Assembly (NCBI RefSeq): GCF_001039355.2
Contig: NW_019776035.1
Span: forward strand, 335,805-395,804
Length of the DNA: 60,000 nt
Origin: Lingula anatina
Lineage: Eukaryota; Brachiopoda; Lingulata; Lingulida; Lingulidae
Reading direction: 5' to 3'
The notes under the pieces were generated by a model that was not told where the DNA came from, did not search any database, and saw only the letters and a list, made by a program, of their open reading frames with translations. The position numbers and the translations under genes were made by a program. Positions within the stretch are counted from its first letter, which is position 1. Every line of letters begins with the position of its first letter. Positions 47,068-59,500 of the stretch are shown here, piece by piece.

Positions 47068-50000
47068 CTAGAAACAACGTATTAACGGAGAAATAAAATT
47101 ACATACGTCTTATGGCGCTTAAAATGTTTCATGAAAAGCGGCCATTAGTTAGAAAAGCGTGATATCTAAATCACAGAACCCACGAGAAGCGCTTTTTCTA
47201 TATATATATAGTAATATGTCATTTCGCCTCTATTCAATAAAGTGTCCTTTGTTCTGTAAGTGATAACTTATGTAATACTTTTACTTCTCCTGTCAGATTC
47301 AACCTTCTTGACGCACACTGTGTCAGCTGTTGTTTTAGAAGCCATATTCACTCTGACCTGGTTTTTGTAAAGTCTTCGGTGTATTTACGGATAGCAATCA
47401 GTGTTATTCCTTTCTGACAGCTACTTTATATTGGATAGCGGTTTTTAAGTTGAAATCCATTTTTGGTTTTGATAAAAGACTGTGGGCGAAATGTCATTCA
47501 TTTGTCATGGAATATTTATCATAGAGCCTAGCATTAGCATTTAAAACTGGAGAATCAAAACAAAATGCACAACCATTAAGCTAGTTTTTGCCATAACTTG
47601 ATTAAAAGTGGTTTGAAAACGAATTTCTTGACAGTGCGTGGTTCGCATTTCAGTAGGGGATGCCAAGCTTGCAGGTATTTTAAACAGTTAAAAACCTTAG
47701 AAAAAACTCACCAAAATATGTCGTCTGTTTATGGAGCTCTACTACGTGTAGGAGTTGACAATTTTGCTTAGGACGGTAAAGCACAGTACTTTCATGTTAG
47801 CGCATGTATTACAAAAATGGATAAACATCCCTGAAGCTCTACGTGTATTAGCGGGCTACCCCTGCTCTGATTAAACACAACATACATAAAACTGATAACA
47901 ACTAACTCCACCACAATGGCTATAAAAACGACCGGGCGCTGAGACTGAATACAAAATACAAGTACATTGTTGATATCAATATAATCCATCAAGACAATCA
48001 TAAAAATGCCTACCGTCGCCTCCAACTGTGTACAACTGGCAAAGCATTCAACTGTGTACAACTGGCAAAGCATTCAGAGCTCAAACGTCACACATGCGCC
48101 CTAGAACGTTTCCCTAACAACGTCACACTTAATACGCAGTGCGTTCATTTCTTATCTGAACTTTCAATGAACATGCATGTGGCGCTGCTTACGAGTGGTG
48201 CTGTAGCCTCGGGAGTCGACATAAGGTTTCACAGCTGGTGCTTGGGATGATAATTCTGCACCGTCTAATGTGAAGTTATCGTGTCTTATTGTACAACTAC
48301 AAATAAAAGAAAAATACGCCATAAATGTGACACTGCTTCGGCGCGCAGCTGTAATACAACTTTCGTGCTGTTATTATTTATGAAGTAACACCCAGCTTCT
48401 TCCAACTGTACTTACTTATACATGTAGATATTTAAAAAAAATACCTAGGCCCCATAAAGAAATATATTGCAAGCCCTGACACTGCACCATGACAAAAATG
48501 GAAAAATGTGACGCAAATTATGTCGACTTGGAGCTTGTTTCTTCTTTATATTTCATTGTGTTCATCACTTAAATTTGTGTTATATACGAATGTGTTAATG
48601 CTTATTATCCAACTTCTTTTATTTATTTGCAATATCTCGTCGATTTTAGGGACACACGTGCCAGGCGAGTGATAATTAAAACCAGGTTGATTGTGACAAA
48701 TAACTTGCCTTCTAACTGCAGGCCACAGCTTCAGTCTTAAGGCTTCCTTATATGTGACGATCTGCACTTCACTTCCAGCGCCAAAGTTTTTCTTTGATGC
48801 TTGTCAACGTTTTCTCCCCTTGACACAAGGTCGCGTGTCGAAATGTGATTACACAGATATGCACCGAAGGCTAATGTCTTCCCCTCGCACTCAGCAACCT
48901 CAATTACTAATTGTTTGCAACTGTGCTCGATTTGAAGATTTTAGATGTCCTTGGAGGAGGATGGGGTGCGTGTGTGTATGTGTGTGTGTGGGATGTGTGC
49001 AACTGACACTCAGTATGCAAGGGAGATAAATAACAATTAAACACGTAGTGCGTATTATACAAATCCTGACACTCAGTTGACTACTAAGTAGCCTTCGTCT
49101 TAATTTGTTATGTGGATTGTAAGTTTTGAAAAATCGATCTCCAGTTTCGGGTTTCTGTGGGTTTCATATTAGAGCAAGTCCAATCATTTGTAAATAGTGA
49201 ATGCCCGGGCATTCAATTTGTTACTAAACTGCCATACTAATATACCGGTATATATTCCAAACTGCCCACCATTTAACGTAAAAATAAGGGTCAATCAAAA
49301 TGGATGACAAGGGCTGTAAAATACCTGCAAAGTGCATCGCCCGTAAGCTCTTTATAATGCCATTATTGAGTTACTATGTATTGGCTTTACGGGTTTTCCT
49401 ACATCATTTTAGGATTTTCGATTTGATGAGTATTATCTCTGGACTTGATTTTTTTTCTGATTTTCTGGAACTCCCAGATGACGTTTCAGAGCCATCTAGA
49501 AACTTCATATTGAAAATATAGGTGATTCATGGCTTTATTTTTGAATTGTGTTTTGGGTCTGTCAGCCACAAGAGACGGAAACCGGCCCAAATATTTGGAA
49601 CGTATCCGAGACCCATGTTTTGAAAACAAATGTCTTCTAACATGAGAGTGGAGAGTTAATACCATGTCAACTTTATTAATTACGACGTTATACAAGCACA
49701 TGGTTTAAATATCCAATTATTACAGGACGTACATCTTCCAACTGCCAGTACAATTCACGTAAACATCCTGTACCTCTGCACCTTCTCTTTGCGAGACTAA
49801 CTTATTTCACCGTACCATTTCACTTTCCCCTTAACTATAAAAAACGTGAAGTTCAATATATCATTTTTTCTTGAGTATCAATAGAAAAAACTTAGGGCGT
49901 ACACAGTAAAACTATCGTACTAGGTAGTTCGAAGGGTCTCTCGCTGAATGCAACCAGATAAACAGATTTACACGTCTCCTCCTGGCGTTCAGTATAATAC

Positions 50001-50475
50001 AGAAAAGCTAGTGAGTATACGGGTACCTTGGAAACAGGAGGAGGCGTGTTAATCTGTTAATCTGATTGCATTCAGCGAGAGTCTCTTCGGAGTTGGATCG
50101 ATCTACGTAGAATAATAATTTCATCGGGAATGAGACCTTCAATAAATTTCCTCAAATACAGACATATATATTTTCCTTTATTCTATGTGCCGCATTATAT
50201 TTGATGACTAATTCATTGTATCGTTTAACCTTACCCAAAACGAGGACATAATGAACTCATTATTTTCTCGCGATTAATGGTGACATTTCACCAATTTAAC
50301 ACCCAGTTTTACTATTTCGGTATTATATGTCTGAAAATAAGCAACTCGTAATGCGTTAGTTGCCAATTTCTCATATAACCTAAACGTATTTGTCCTTAGT
50401 CCATGGCAATAACTTATCAGGACAAATATATTGGCTATTATGACTTCATTTATCCCACGAAAATATGTTACAACA
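47008..50475. repeat. Segmental duplication, copy 1 (about 3.48 kb)
   Basis: This aligns continuously and in the same orientation with 56520-60000 (offset about 9.51 kb), with scattered substitutions and small indels. A 26-bp internal tandem duplication at about 48031-48075 is private to this copy. It includes complete MITE G. No intact conserved gene is seen inside. Confidence 0.93.
49895..50137. mobile_element. MITE G (Tourist-like)
   Basis: It begins GGGCGTACACAGTAAAACTA after TTA (49892-49894) and ends GGGAATGAGACC before TTC (50138-50140). The internal arms contain GTCTCTCGCTGAATGCAA and CCTCCTCCTG with complementary partners. It lies inside duplication copy 1 and is orthologous to element I. 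Confidence 0.8.
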
Positions 50476-52384
50476 TAAAGCCATGGAAGTCTCCATATGC
50501 TGTTTTGCTATATGCAGTTACAAATGCTTCATTATGGAACGTATGTGGGTTGGAATGTTTCCAAACAAATTGGTCTGTTCATTAAGAGAGGAGAAGTCGA
50601 CAAAGTTATTAGAGAACTAAAATGGTAACTCGGAACATTGGCCGACAGAAGATTTGCTCTGTTTGAAAACAAAATATGTGGATTGCTAAGTGATTTATAC
50701 TACAGATCCTGTGTTATATTAACGTTCTACTTTAATCAAGCATTCCAGAACTCTTCTTCTCTTTTTTACACACACGCACACACACACACACACCGCTCCT
50801 TCTACACATATCCATGTTGCTGATTTCATCACTTTACTAATGCTGTCTATTTACCGTTTATTTGCCTCATGGTCTTTGAACTCTAAAACTCCACGGATAC
50901 GTTTTATTGATTGTGCAATAAGTACATTTTATTTTTCACTAAAGTTCACGTCAGTTTCATGTAAAATGAATAACATGCCCTAATGATGTTGATAGAATTA
51001 TTAAGCCTACTTCTACGGTATATTAGCACGCTTTATGTAAACGATGAATACTGCATGGTATGCACTATTTGCAGTCTTGAATAAGTGCAGTTCTTGTTAG
51101 CATGCCACAGAGAAACAAAAAAACACCGAGACGTTGTAGATGTAATAGAACGCATTTACACAACTGATAGCCGGGTTCGTATTAAAAAAAAAAACAAAAC
51201 AAAACAAAAGACAACAGATTTACCAAACAATGAGTGAAGCGCGTGAAACACGTCATTGTAACGAGTGAGACTAGATGACAAGGGAACATATTCTCTTGCG
51301 GTGCTCTGTGCTAACGTCGATCTTCGACATTGTTCACTAACAGTGAAACATTCAGTTCTTTTACTACTCTAACTACTGTACAGTGTGAGTGTGCACTATA
51401 CTGGTAGTTGCATTGCAGATCTATCCAATCATTCATTGTCAGTACCATTGCTTCTCTTCTGATACTTGATCGCCTGCCATCGCTGGCAATATCCTAATCA
51501 AACCATTCCTGTAAGTGGACAATCTTAATTCTAGAAAAATCACGTTTAAAATCAAGCGGAAGGCGGGTTCAGATCACAAAAATAACCCCCAGACTTGTAA
51601 ATTAATTTTAATGGAGTCGCTTGCTTGTGCAATCGACTAGGTTTATGGCATTGCATGTAATTATATAGGCCTAATGCAAGTGTTCTTGTGCAATTTGAGT
51701 AAATAAGATTGGTATGCACCGCGAAATAGTGCTCCATAGTGCGAAATAGTGCATCCGCCTTAATAAGGAATTTAGATATAAGACGTTCAGAAGTAATATC
51801 TGAGAGATTGGAATTAGAGAGACCGCTTGGGGGAGCTAAGAAGACGGCCGTGAGTTATGGGAGAGGGTTCCGAAGTTGGAGACTTCACGTAGATCATGAA
51901 GCTAATAAACCATAAAACTGGTCATTATGTGTTCATGGGTTTTCTTTGAGCGACCTGAGAGACCCTCTTCCTGCTCATTCTTCTCTGATGGAGCTGATTG
52001 TAGGATGCTGGGATGTGATTTGTAAATCATTTCTTTTAAATGGCTAATTCCTCTGAAGATCGGTAGTACGTATATGTTTTTATCCTGTGATTTCTGCTCA
52101 TTTTATGTCAATCTAACCGCGTGGAACACAGATTAATATTTCTTGTTCGATATCAGTAGTTAGGTGGGTGAGACACCATTTTGCCCATGCACGACGTCAT
52201 GACAACTTCCTGTCCATGTCGAGATGACGTCACGGCACTGAAATACCCAATCGGCAATCCTCGGCTCATTCCGCAAGCTCCATACTAACCTCGGATGAGA
52301 TAGGCGGAGAAATATGCATCAAATCCATGCATTTTGTTCGCCGGAAATGCCTTCTCACTCAATTCGATTATTCCGCTTATAAAG
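50476..52384. other. Intergenic stretch
   Basis: It contains a short CA repeat (50769-50793), an A-rich AAAAC tract (51183-51210) and a 20-bp two-copy repeat (GTGC + GAAATAGTGC, 51719-51752). Near the right end lie a CGACGTCA (52192-52199) and a perfect CRE TGACGTCA (52225-52232), upstream of the frame at 52385. Confidence 0.5.
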
Positions 52385-52516
52385 ATGGCCGTCAATACCC
52401 CTGATTTTTATGATTCTTTACAGTTTGCCAAACAATGCTCTAAGATTGACTTTGGTTTAAAGGATAAACAGATACAGACGTTGAGAAGATTATGGTCTAA
52501 ATTAGCGCAAGGTTGA
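52385..52516 (+). CDS. Possible first exon or relic of a RecQ-helicase-like gene
   Basis: ATG in good context (AAAGATGG) opens a 43-codon frame ending LRRLWSKLAQG before TGA. The block IDFGLKDKQIQTLRRLW resembles the segment just before the Walker A motif in invertebrate RecQ-like helicases (typically F-x-L-K-x-x-Q). A splice donor is possible at CAAG/GTTGAA (exon end 52511), but no downstream helicase exon with a GKS motif was found in the window. It could be a real exon with distant partners, a transposon-related relic, or chance. Confidence 0.28.
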   Translation: MAVNTPDFYDSLQFAKQCSKIDFGLKDKQIQTLRRLWSKLAQG

Positions 52517-52820
52517 AAGTAGTTCCTTCCCAACAATCAACAATCAAATATGGATGCCTCCGTATGACGTCCGAGGTTATTGTCGAGTGCGGAGACATCC
52601 GAGTAGTTCCGAGTGCTGAAATACCAAGCACAATGACGTTTCCTGCCACTCTTCCGACAGCGGTCCTACTGTGCTGTGACGGGCACTTTGGATTTTAATT
52701 TTGCACATAAAGAGCGACATACAGTCCTGCCAGAATGTAACCTTACCAAAATGCCTTATGATATTCCTACCCCACTCCACAGGGCCAGAAAGAAAAGCAC
52801 GAATGGTAATTGCAGGCTAG

Positions 52821-53034
52821 GAGCATCGGCAAATAAACGTTATCGGATACCGAAATTAGTCGGTCCAACGGACACACAGTCCAACAAAGATATATATTTC
52901 TCCATAGACTACTACAAAACAGGAGCATCGGCAGGAGCATCGGCAAATAAACGTTATCGGATACCGAAATTAGTCGGTCCAACGGACACACAGTCCAACA
53001 AAGATATATATTTCTCCATAGACTACTACAAAAC
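52821..53034. repeat. Perfect 114-bp-period tandem duplication
   Basis: The 100-nt block 52821-52920 is repeated exactly at 52935-53034. A short extra GGAGCATCGGCAG lies at the junction. The period is a multiple of three, so a frame stays open through both copies, but the sequence has no known motif. Perfect identity means a very recent event or an assembly artefact. Confidence 0.95.
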
Positions 53035-53422
53035 ATTGTGAATGTCATATTAAAATTATCAAACAGTGCATTTAGTTTCACAAAAGAACAGCTTACCTGA
53101 TCACTGTAAACGACTTATGATACCAAGGACAACCAGCGAACACATAGCTTGTACCGTGTTCTATTTATCTGAAATTCATAGCCGTAGGCTGCGGAGGTAC
53201 CCCCACCCCCTCCAACTCACTCACACCCCACTCACAGGAATTAAGTTAAAGGAATTTTAATGGATCTCTATAAAGCGCCATCCCTTTCCTTCTCCAACCC
53301 TAATAGAAGTTTCAATTATATTTGCTTCAGTCCACTCGTAGCTGAATACACAGGTGGTACAAGTAACCTGCATTGCGGGTATCGTAGGATTTTACATCTC
53401 TCTTCACCCCCCCCCCCCCCCC

Positions 53423-53490
53423 NNNNNNNNNNNNNNNNNNNNNNNNNNNNNNNNNNNNNNNNNNNNNNNNNNNNNNNNNNNNNNNNNNNN
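53423..53490. other. Assembly gap (68 N) inside a C run
   Basis: The gap is flanked by C runs on both sides (53407-53422 and 53491-53510). Confidence 0.97.
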
Positions 53491-53823
53491 CCCCCCCCCC
53501 CCCCCCCCCCGCCACACACACACTCACGGGATGGGCAAACTGACCCCTCAAAACTATTAATCAACGTATTGGGTTGGTTATCAACAACTGTGACGATCCT
53601 AATGCATTTATCAAATATTCATGATTGTTTCCGAGATACGTGCAATATTACTAAAAACACAAATTAAAGTAATAATATAATTTGATTGATGGAATCGTTG
53701 AATGCAACAAATCCATCGTGGTTTCTAATGTAGACTAATAGATCCAAGACTTATGTACTGGCTGTTTCTAGTTAAAATAAAAAATGTGACGCTATAAAAA
53801 GTAGAAGTAAAGTTCCCGTCTTA

Positions 53824-54013
53824 GGGCGCATTCCCATAGATTTTACGTCGATCTATCTCCGTGGGGAGTCTCACTAGATTACTGTCAGATAATCCGGCTT
53901 CAATGTCTGAAAAGCTGTAAGGGGGTAATTAACTTTCGTGCCCGCTCGGCTGACAGCTATTTAGCGTGAACCCCCAGGGAGTTAGGATCGATCTATTCTC
54001 TGGGAATGGGGTC
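53824..54013. mobile_element. MITE H with perfect TTA target duplication
   Basis: The ends GGGCGCATTCCCATAGA and, complemented, GACCCCATTCCCAGAGA are terminal inverted repeats. TTA flanks both sides (53821-53823 and 54014-54016). An ATCGATCTAT-type block is shared with elements B, E and G, but the central core differs. Confidence 0.82.
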
Positions 54014-56519
54014 TTATATACCGTATTACAGATGCGTCTCAGCGTGACTTACAGACGCCTGGTCATTTTGGGACCTGATACAATATAGGCGTTGACGCTC
54101 TCGCCTCTCTGGGGAGGAAACAGCCCAGCATGCCGTATGAGGTGCTGAAAGCTATAACAAACGAACATTATCTTTCTCAATAAAATACAAAGCATGTGTA
54201 GATTTTTAACTTCGAATGTTTATGCATGCTTTACCAGATTCGTAATTTGCTCTGTCTACATTTGGTGCTTTTATCTCAACTCTCACGCAATTAATTTGCG
54301 GTTGATTGTATTCAGCACCAGGCTGAGGAAGGAACATGACCTTACATCTCCCTCAGCTCCACACTGGCTACTATCAACCAGATACCGATTGAATAAGCAG
54401 CACTGAGTGTAATGCGTAACTATGTAATCTGGCAACTGCAATATTGCTGAGGGGAAAAAATCACTAGATCTGAGGACCAAATTTAAAATCAAACGGAATG
54501 AACCCACTGCCATTTAATGGGCATGAAAACTGACGAACGTTGCCATGGATTGTGAACGAATGCCAATTAAAACCCATACTTCTTTCGGTATAAATTGGAT
54601 ATACAGAAGGGCAGCTCCCGAGATACGACTGAACCCAGCATCATGCTATTTTCTATGTCCATTTTCGAATTTTATTGCTACATGAGATTATAACTAGTGT
54701 CGTTGAAAACTAACCTTACCAAAAGACCGCTTTCAGAAAAAAGTTAGTATTAAAAATATAAAACATGTCAAAAAATTCAAAACAAAAATACTTAAGTCCA
54801 TAAAGTGTAATTAACTGTTTTACAAGCGGTCAGACTGGATTTAGGTCATCTTCAAAATTTGAGTTTATGAAGAAAATAACATGAAAATAAAATATAAAAT
54901 AAAAATAAAAATAAAAATAAAAATAAAAATCAGTAAACTAGTGCCTGTGCCAAAAAGGCAATTAATATGCAATCTCTATGCAATCAATGGCAAGATATAT
55001 ACTCACAATTACACTGAAAACTGATAAAATAGTGTCAAATTCACGAAATTGCATGCTGAAATGTAGAACACCAGTCAACCAGTAGGCCTATACATTAAAC
55101 AGAACGCTTTGATATGAAATGACAATGCTGACAGGACGAATTACAGCTTTTCCCGATGGGTACATGTATTTTGGCCTATACCAGAAACGGATATACATGT
55201 ATCTTAGACACATTTTCCGACTGCAGCTTTATCATAACAATCCTAAACCCATTGAATAATCACATATTCTGTCAAAACATCCAGAATCTAACCTGGGCTA
55301 TTTTCACCGCTGCTAGACCACCCTGTACCTTATGAATGTATTTACGTACCATTGATGTCATCAGATACAATATAAACTCTTTGGCTGCGTGTTTTACAAG
55401 GACGAAGCTAGTGAGTTGCGTTCTGCTTCGATCGCTGCAGCCTTGTTTCAGAATTTCTCAACCCTGAAATTGACGACGGCTACCTGCCTATCTGATCGTA
55501 TTTATCACTTATGCAATAGTTAAGTCGATTAGCCTACATATTTCTTTATTAAAGTCTATGGCAATACGCCGTCAATTCCCCTGTCTCTGACATGCAAAAC
55601 TAAATAGGCAGTATAGACCTTGAGAACATTAATTAAAGAAAGGAGATTGTTTCCAAACTGAACCAACTAAGGGCGAAACAGAATACTCGGTGTTTTCACA
55701 TCCTCGCCATCAAGGGTTCGGAAGTTCTACATTTATAAATCCTAAGAATGTATATAAGTGCGCCAAGGCGTTAAAAGACAACATGAACTTAAATGTTATG
55801 AAAGCAATTATAAATGAAACATTTCTTAATGCCAATGATTGCATGTACAGCACGGTATAATACGGCGCTTTGCCAAAGTGCCTAAGGTCTACACCCTTAA
55901 GCGTTGTATTATCCAGTTAGAAAAGGCCCACCAGATTGCTCACAGCTGACAAAAATAGACATGTTCATGGCGGTTGTATAAAAATGCATGTTTGAATTTC
56001 ACTAAATTGTTTTAAAGGTAAGACCTTAAACCTATGTTGCACCGTACGGCGAAATCGTACACGATTTTCCGTGCGGGTTTGTTTAACATCGTAAGAGACG
56101 ACGGGCGTGCATGTTTACAATATATTCAGGTGCCTCTTCCTCGTGACCTTGAGGTCAGGTCAGACAAGATCATGGAGTTTGTCGGACGAAAATGGGTCAT
56201 GCGGAGACCTTAAAATCTCAGTGCATCTGCTGCACAGCCTCGGCACTGCTTCATTGCTGATCGATAATTTGTCGGTGCAGTCCCGAATTGCGCATTTTTG
56301 AGCACACACGCATTTTTGAGCACGCACGTGGTTCTGTAATGAGGAGACACACTTCTGATGAATTAAACTAAGTTTTAACCAACTTTATTGATGCCTCCTA
56401 AACTACCCAAAAACTGCGTAGCAATTTTGACAACTGCGTATCACAAGGTTATTTGCTTAACTACATGTAGCTGCAAGATCTCGGCAAGTCCGCCAATCAA
56501 TGGTCGNCGCACCTTAGCG
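54014..56519. other. Intergenic stretch without supported genes
   Basis: It contains an (AAAAT)n tract (54887-54931). A single N is at 56507, 13 bp before the segmental duplication begins. Confidence 0.5.
54887..54931. repeat. (AAAAT)n microsatellite
   Basis: About eight AAAAT/ATAAA pentamers. Confidence 0.93.
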
Positions 56520-59500
56520 AAAATCCCCCGCAGAGTTGGACCGACCCAGCTAGTACGATATGTGAGTCCGAATGCGGTCCTAGACACAACGTATTCACGG
56601 AGAAATAAAATTACATACGTCTTATGGCGCTTAAAATGTTTCATGAAAAGCGGCCACTAGTTAGAAAAGCGTGATATCTAAATCACAGAACCCACGAGAA
56701 GCGCTTTTTCTCTGTAGTAATATGTCATTTCGCCTTTATTCAATTTTATTCGCCTTTGTTCTGTAAGTGATAATTTATGTAATACTTTTACTTCTCCTGT
56801 CAAATTCAACCTTCTAGACGCACACGGTGTCAGTTGTTGTTTTAGATGCCATATTCACTCCGACCTGGTTTTTGTAAAGTATTCGGTGTATTTACGGATA
56901 GCAATCAATGTTATTCCTTTCTGACAGGTACTTTATATTGGATAGCGGTTTTTAAGTTGAAATCCATTTTTGGTTTTGATAAAAGACTGTGGGCGAAATG
57001 TCATTCATTTGTCATGGAATACTTCGATAAGCATTTAAAACTGGGGAATCAAAACAAAATGTACAACTATAAAGTTAGTTTTTACCATAACTTGATTAAA
57101 AGTGGTTTGAAAACGGATTTCTTGACAGTGCATGGTTCGCATTTTAGTAGGGGATGCCATGCTTGCAGGTATTTTAAAAAGTTAAAAACCTTAGAAAAAA
57201 CTTACAAAAATATGTCTTCTTTTCACTGTCTGTTTACGGAGCTCTACTACTTGTACATGTACATGTAGGAATTGACAGTTTTGCTTAGGACGGTAAAGCA
57301 CAGTATTTTCATGTTAGTGCATGTATTACAAAAATGGATAGACATCCCTGAAGCTCCGGACTACCCCTGCTCTGATTAAAAAAAACATACATAAAACTGA
57401 TATCAACAAACTCCATCACAATGGCTATAAAAACGACCGGGCGCTGAGACTGAATACAAAATACAAATACATTGTTGATATCAATATAATCCATCAAGAC
57501 AATCATAAAAATGCCTACCGTCGCCTCCAACTGTGTACCACTGGCAAAGCATTCAGAATAACGAGCTCAAACGTCAGACATGCGCCCTAGAACGTTTCCC
57601 TAACAACGTCACACCTAATACGCAGTGCGTTCATTTCTTATCTGAACTTTCAATGAACATGCATGTAGCGCTGCTTACGAGTGGTGCTGTAGCCTCGGGA
57701 GTCGACTTAAGGTTTCACAGCTGGTGCTTGTGATGATAATTCTGCACCGTCTAATGTGATGTTATCGTGTCTTATTGTACAACCACAAATAAAAGAAAAA
57801 TACGCCATAAATGTGACACTGCTCCGGCGCGCAGCTGTAATACAGCTTTCGCGCGTGATACGTGTCTGCTGCTGTTATGATTATGAAGTAACACCCAGCT
57901 TCTTCCAACTGTACTCACTTTTACATGCAGATATTAAAAAAAAAATACCAAGGCCCCATAAAGAAATACATTGCAAGCCCTGACACTGCACCATGACAAA
58001 ATTGGAAAAATGTGACGCAAATTATATATCGACTTGGGGCGTTCGTATTTCTTCGTGGCGCCGTTTATATTTCATTGTGTTCATAACTTCAGTTTGTGTT
58101 ATATACGGATGTGTTGATGCTTATTGTCCAATTTCTTTTATTTATTTGCAATATCTCATCGATATTAGGGACACACGTGCCAGGCGAGTGATAATTAAAA
58201 CCAGGTTGATTGTGACAAATAACTTGCCTTCTAACTGCAGGCCACAGCTTCAGTCTTAAGGCTTCCTTATATGTGACGATCTACAGGTACACTTCACTTC
58301 CAGCGCTTAAGTTTTTCTTTGATGCTTGTCAACGTTTTCTCCCCTTGACACAAGGTCGCGTGTTTAAATGTGATTACACAGATATGCACCGAAGGCTAAT
58401 ATCCTTCCCTCGCACTCAGCAACCTCAATTACTAATTGTTTTCAACTGTGCTCGATTTGAACGTTTTAGATGTCCTTGGAGGAGGAAGGGGTGCGTGTGT
58501 ATATGTGTATGTGTGGGATGTGTGCAACTGACACTCAGTATGCAAGGGAGATAAATAACAATTAAACACGTAGTGCGTATAATACAAATCCTGACACTCA
58601 GTTGACTACTGAATAGCCTTCGTCTTTATTTGCCACTATGGATTGTAAGTTTTGATAAATCGATCCCCAGTTTCTGGTTTCTGTGGGCTTCAAATTAAAG
58701 CAAGTCCAATCATTTGTAAATAGTGAATGCCCGGCCATTCAATTTGTTACTAAACTCCCTTACTTATATACCGGTATATATTCCAAACCGAGCACCACTG
58801 AACGTAAAAATTGGGGTCAATCAAAATGGATGACAAGGGCTGTAAAATAACTGCAAAGTGCATCGTCCGCAAGCTCTTTATAATGCCATTACTGCGTTAC
58901 TATGTAATTGGCTTTAAGGAAGGATTTTTTCCCTCCTATATTTTAGGATTTCGTTTTGATCGGTATCATCTCGGGACTTTGATTTTATTCTGGTTTTCTG
59001 GGACTCCCAGATGACGTTTCAGAGCTATCTAGAAACTTCACATTGAAAATAAAGGTAATTCATGGCTTTATTTTTGAGTTGTGTTTTGGGCCTGTCAGCC
59101 ACAAGAGGCGGAAACCGGTCCAAATATTTGGAACGTATCCGAGAGCCATGTTTTGAAAAAAAATGTCTTCCAACATGAGAGAGGAGAGTTAATACCATGT
59201 CAACTTTATTAATTACGACGTTATACAAGCACATGGTTTAAATATCCAATGATTACAGGACGTACATCTTCCAACTGCCAGTACAATTCACGTAAACATC
59301 CTGTACCTCTGCACCTTCTCTTTGCGAGACTAACTTATTTCACTGTACCATTTCACTTTCCCCTTAACTATAAAAACGTGAAGTTCAATATATCATTTTT
59401 TCTTGATAGAAAAAACTTAGGGCGTACACAGTAAAACTATCGTACTAGATAGTTCGAAGGGTCTCTCCCTGAATGCAACAAGATAAACAGCTTAACACGT

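Noticed and set aside
48754-49029. 91-codon frame also present at 58273-58554 in the second duplication copy
   Set aside because: Both copies derive from a recent duplication, so shared openness carries little weight. The Cys/Val-rich end is encoded by a GT repeat, and no domain is recognised.
52767-53081. 104-codon minus-strand frame over the 114-bp repeat
   Set aside because: The frame stays open because the repeat period is a multiple of three. The sequence has no family resemblance.
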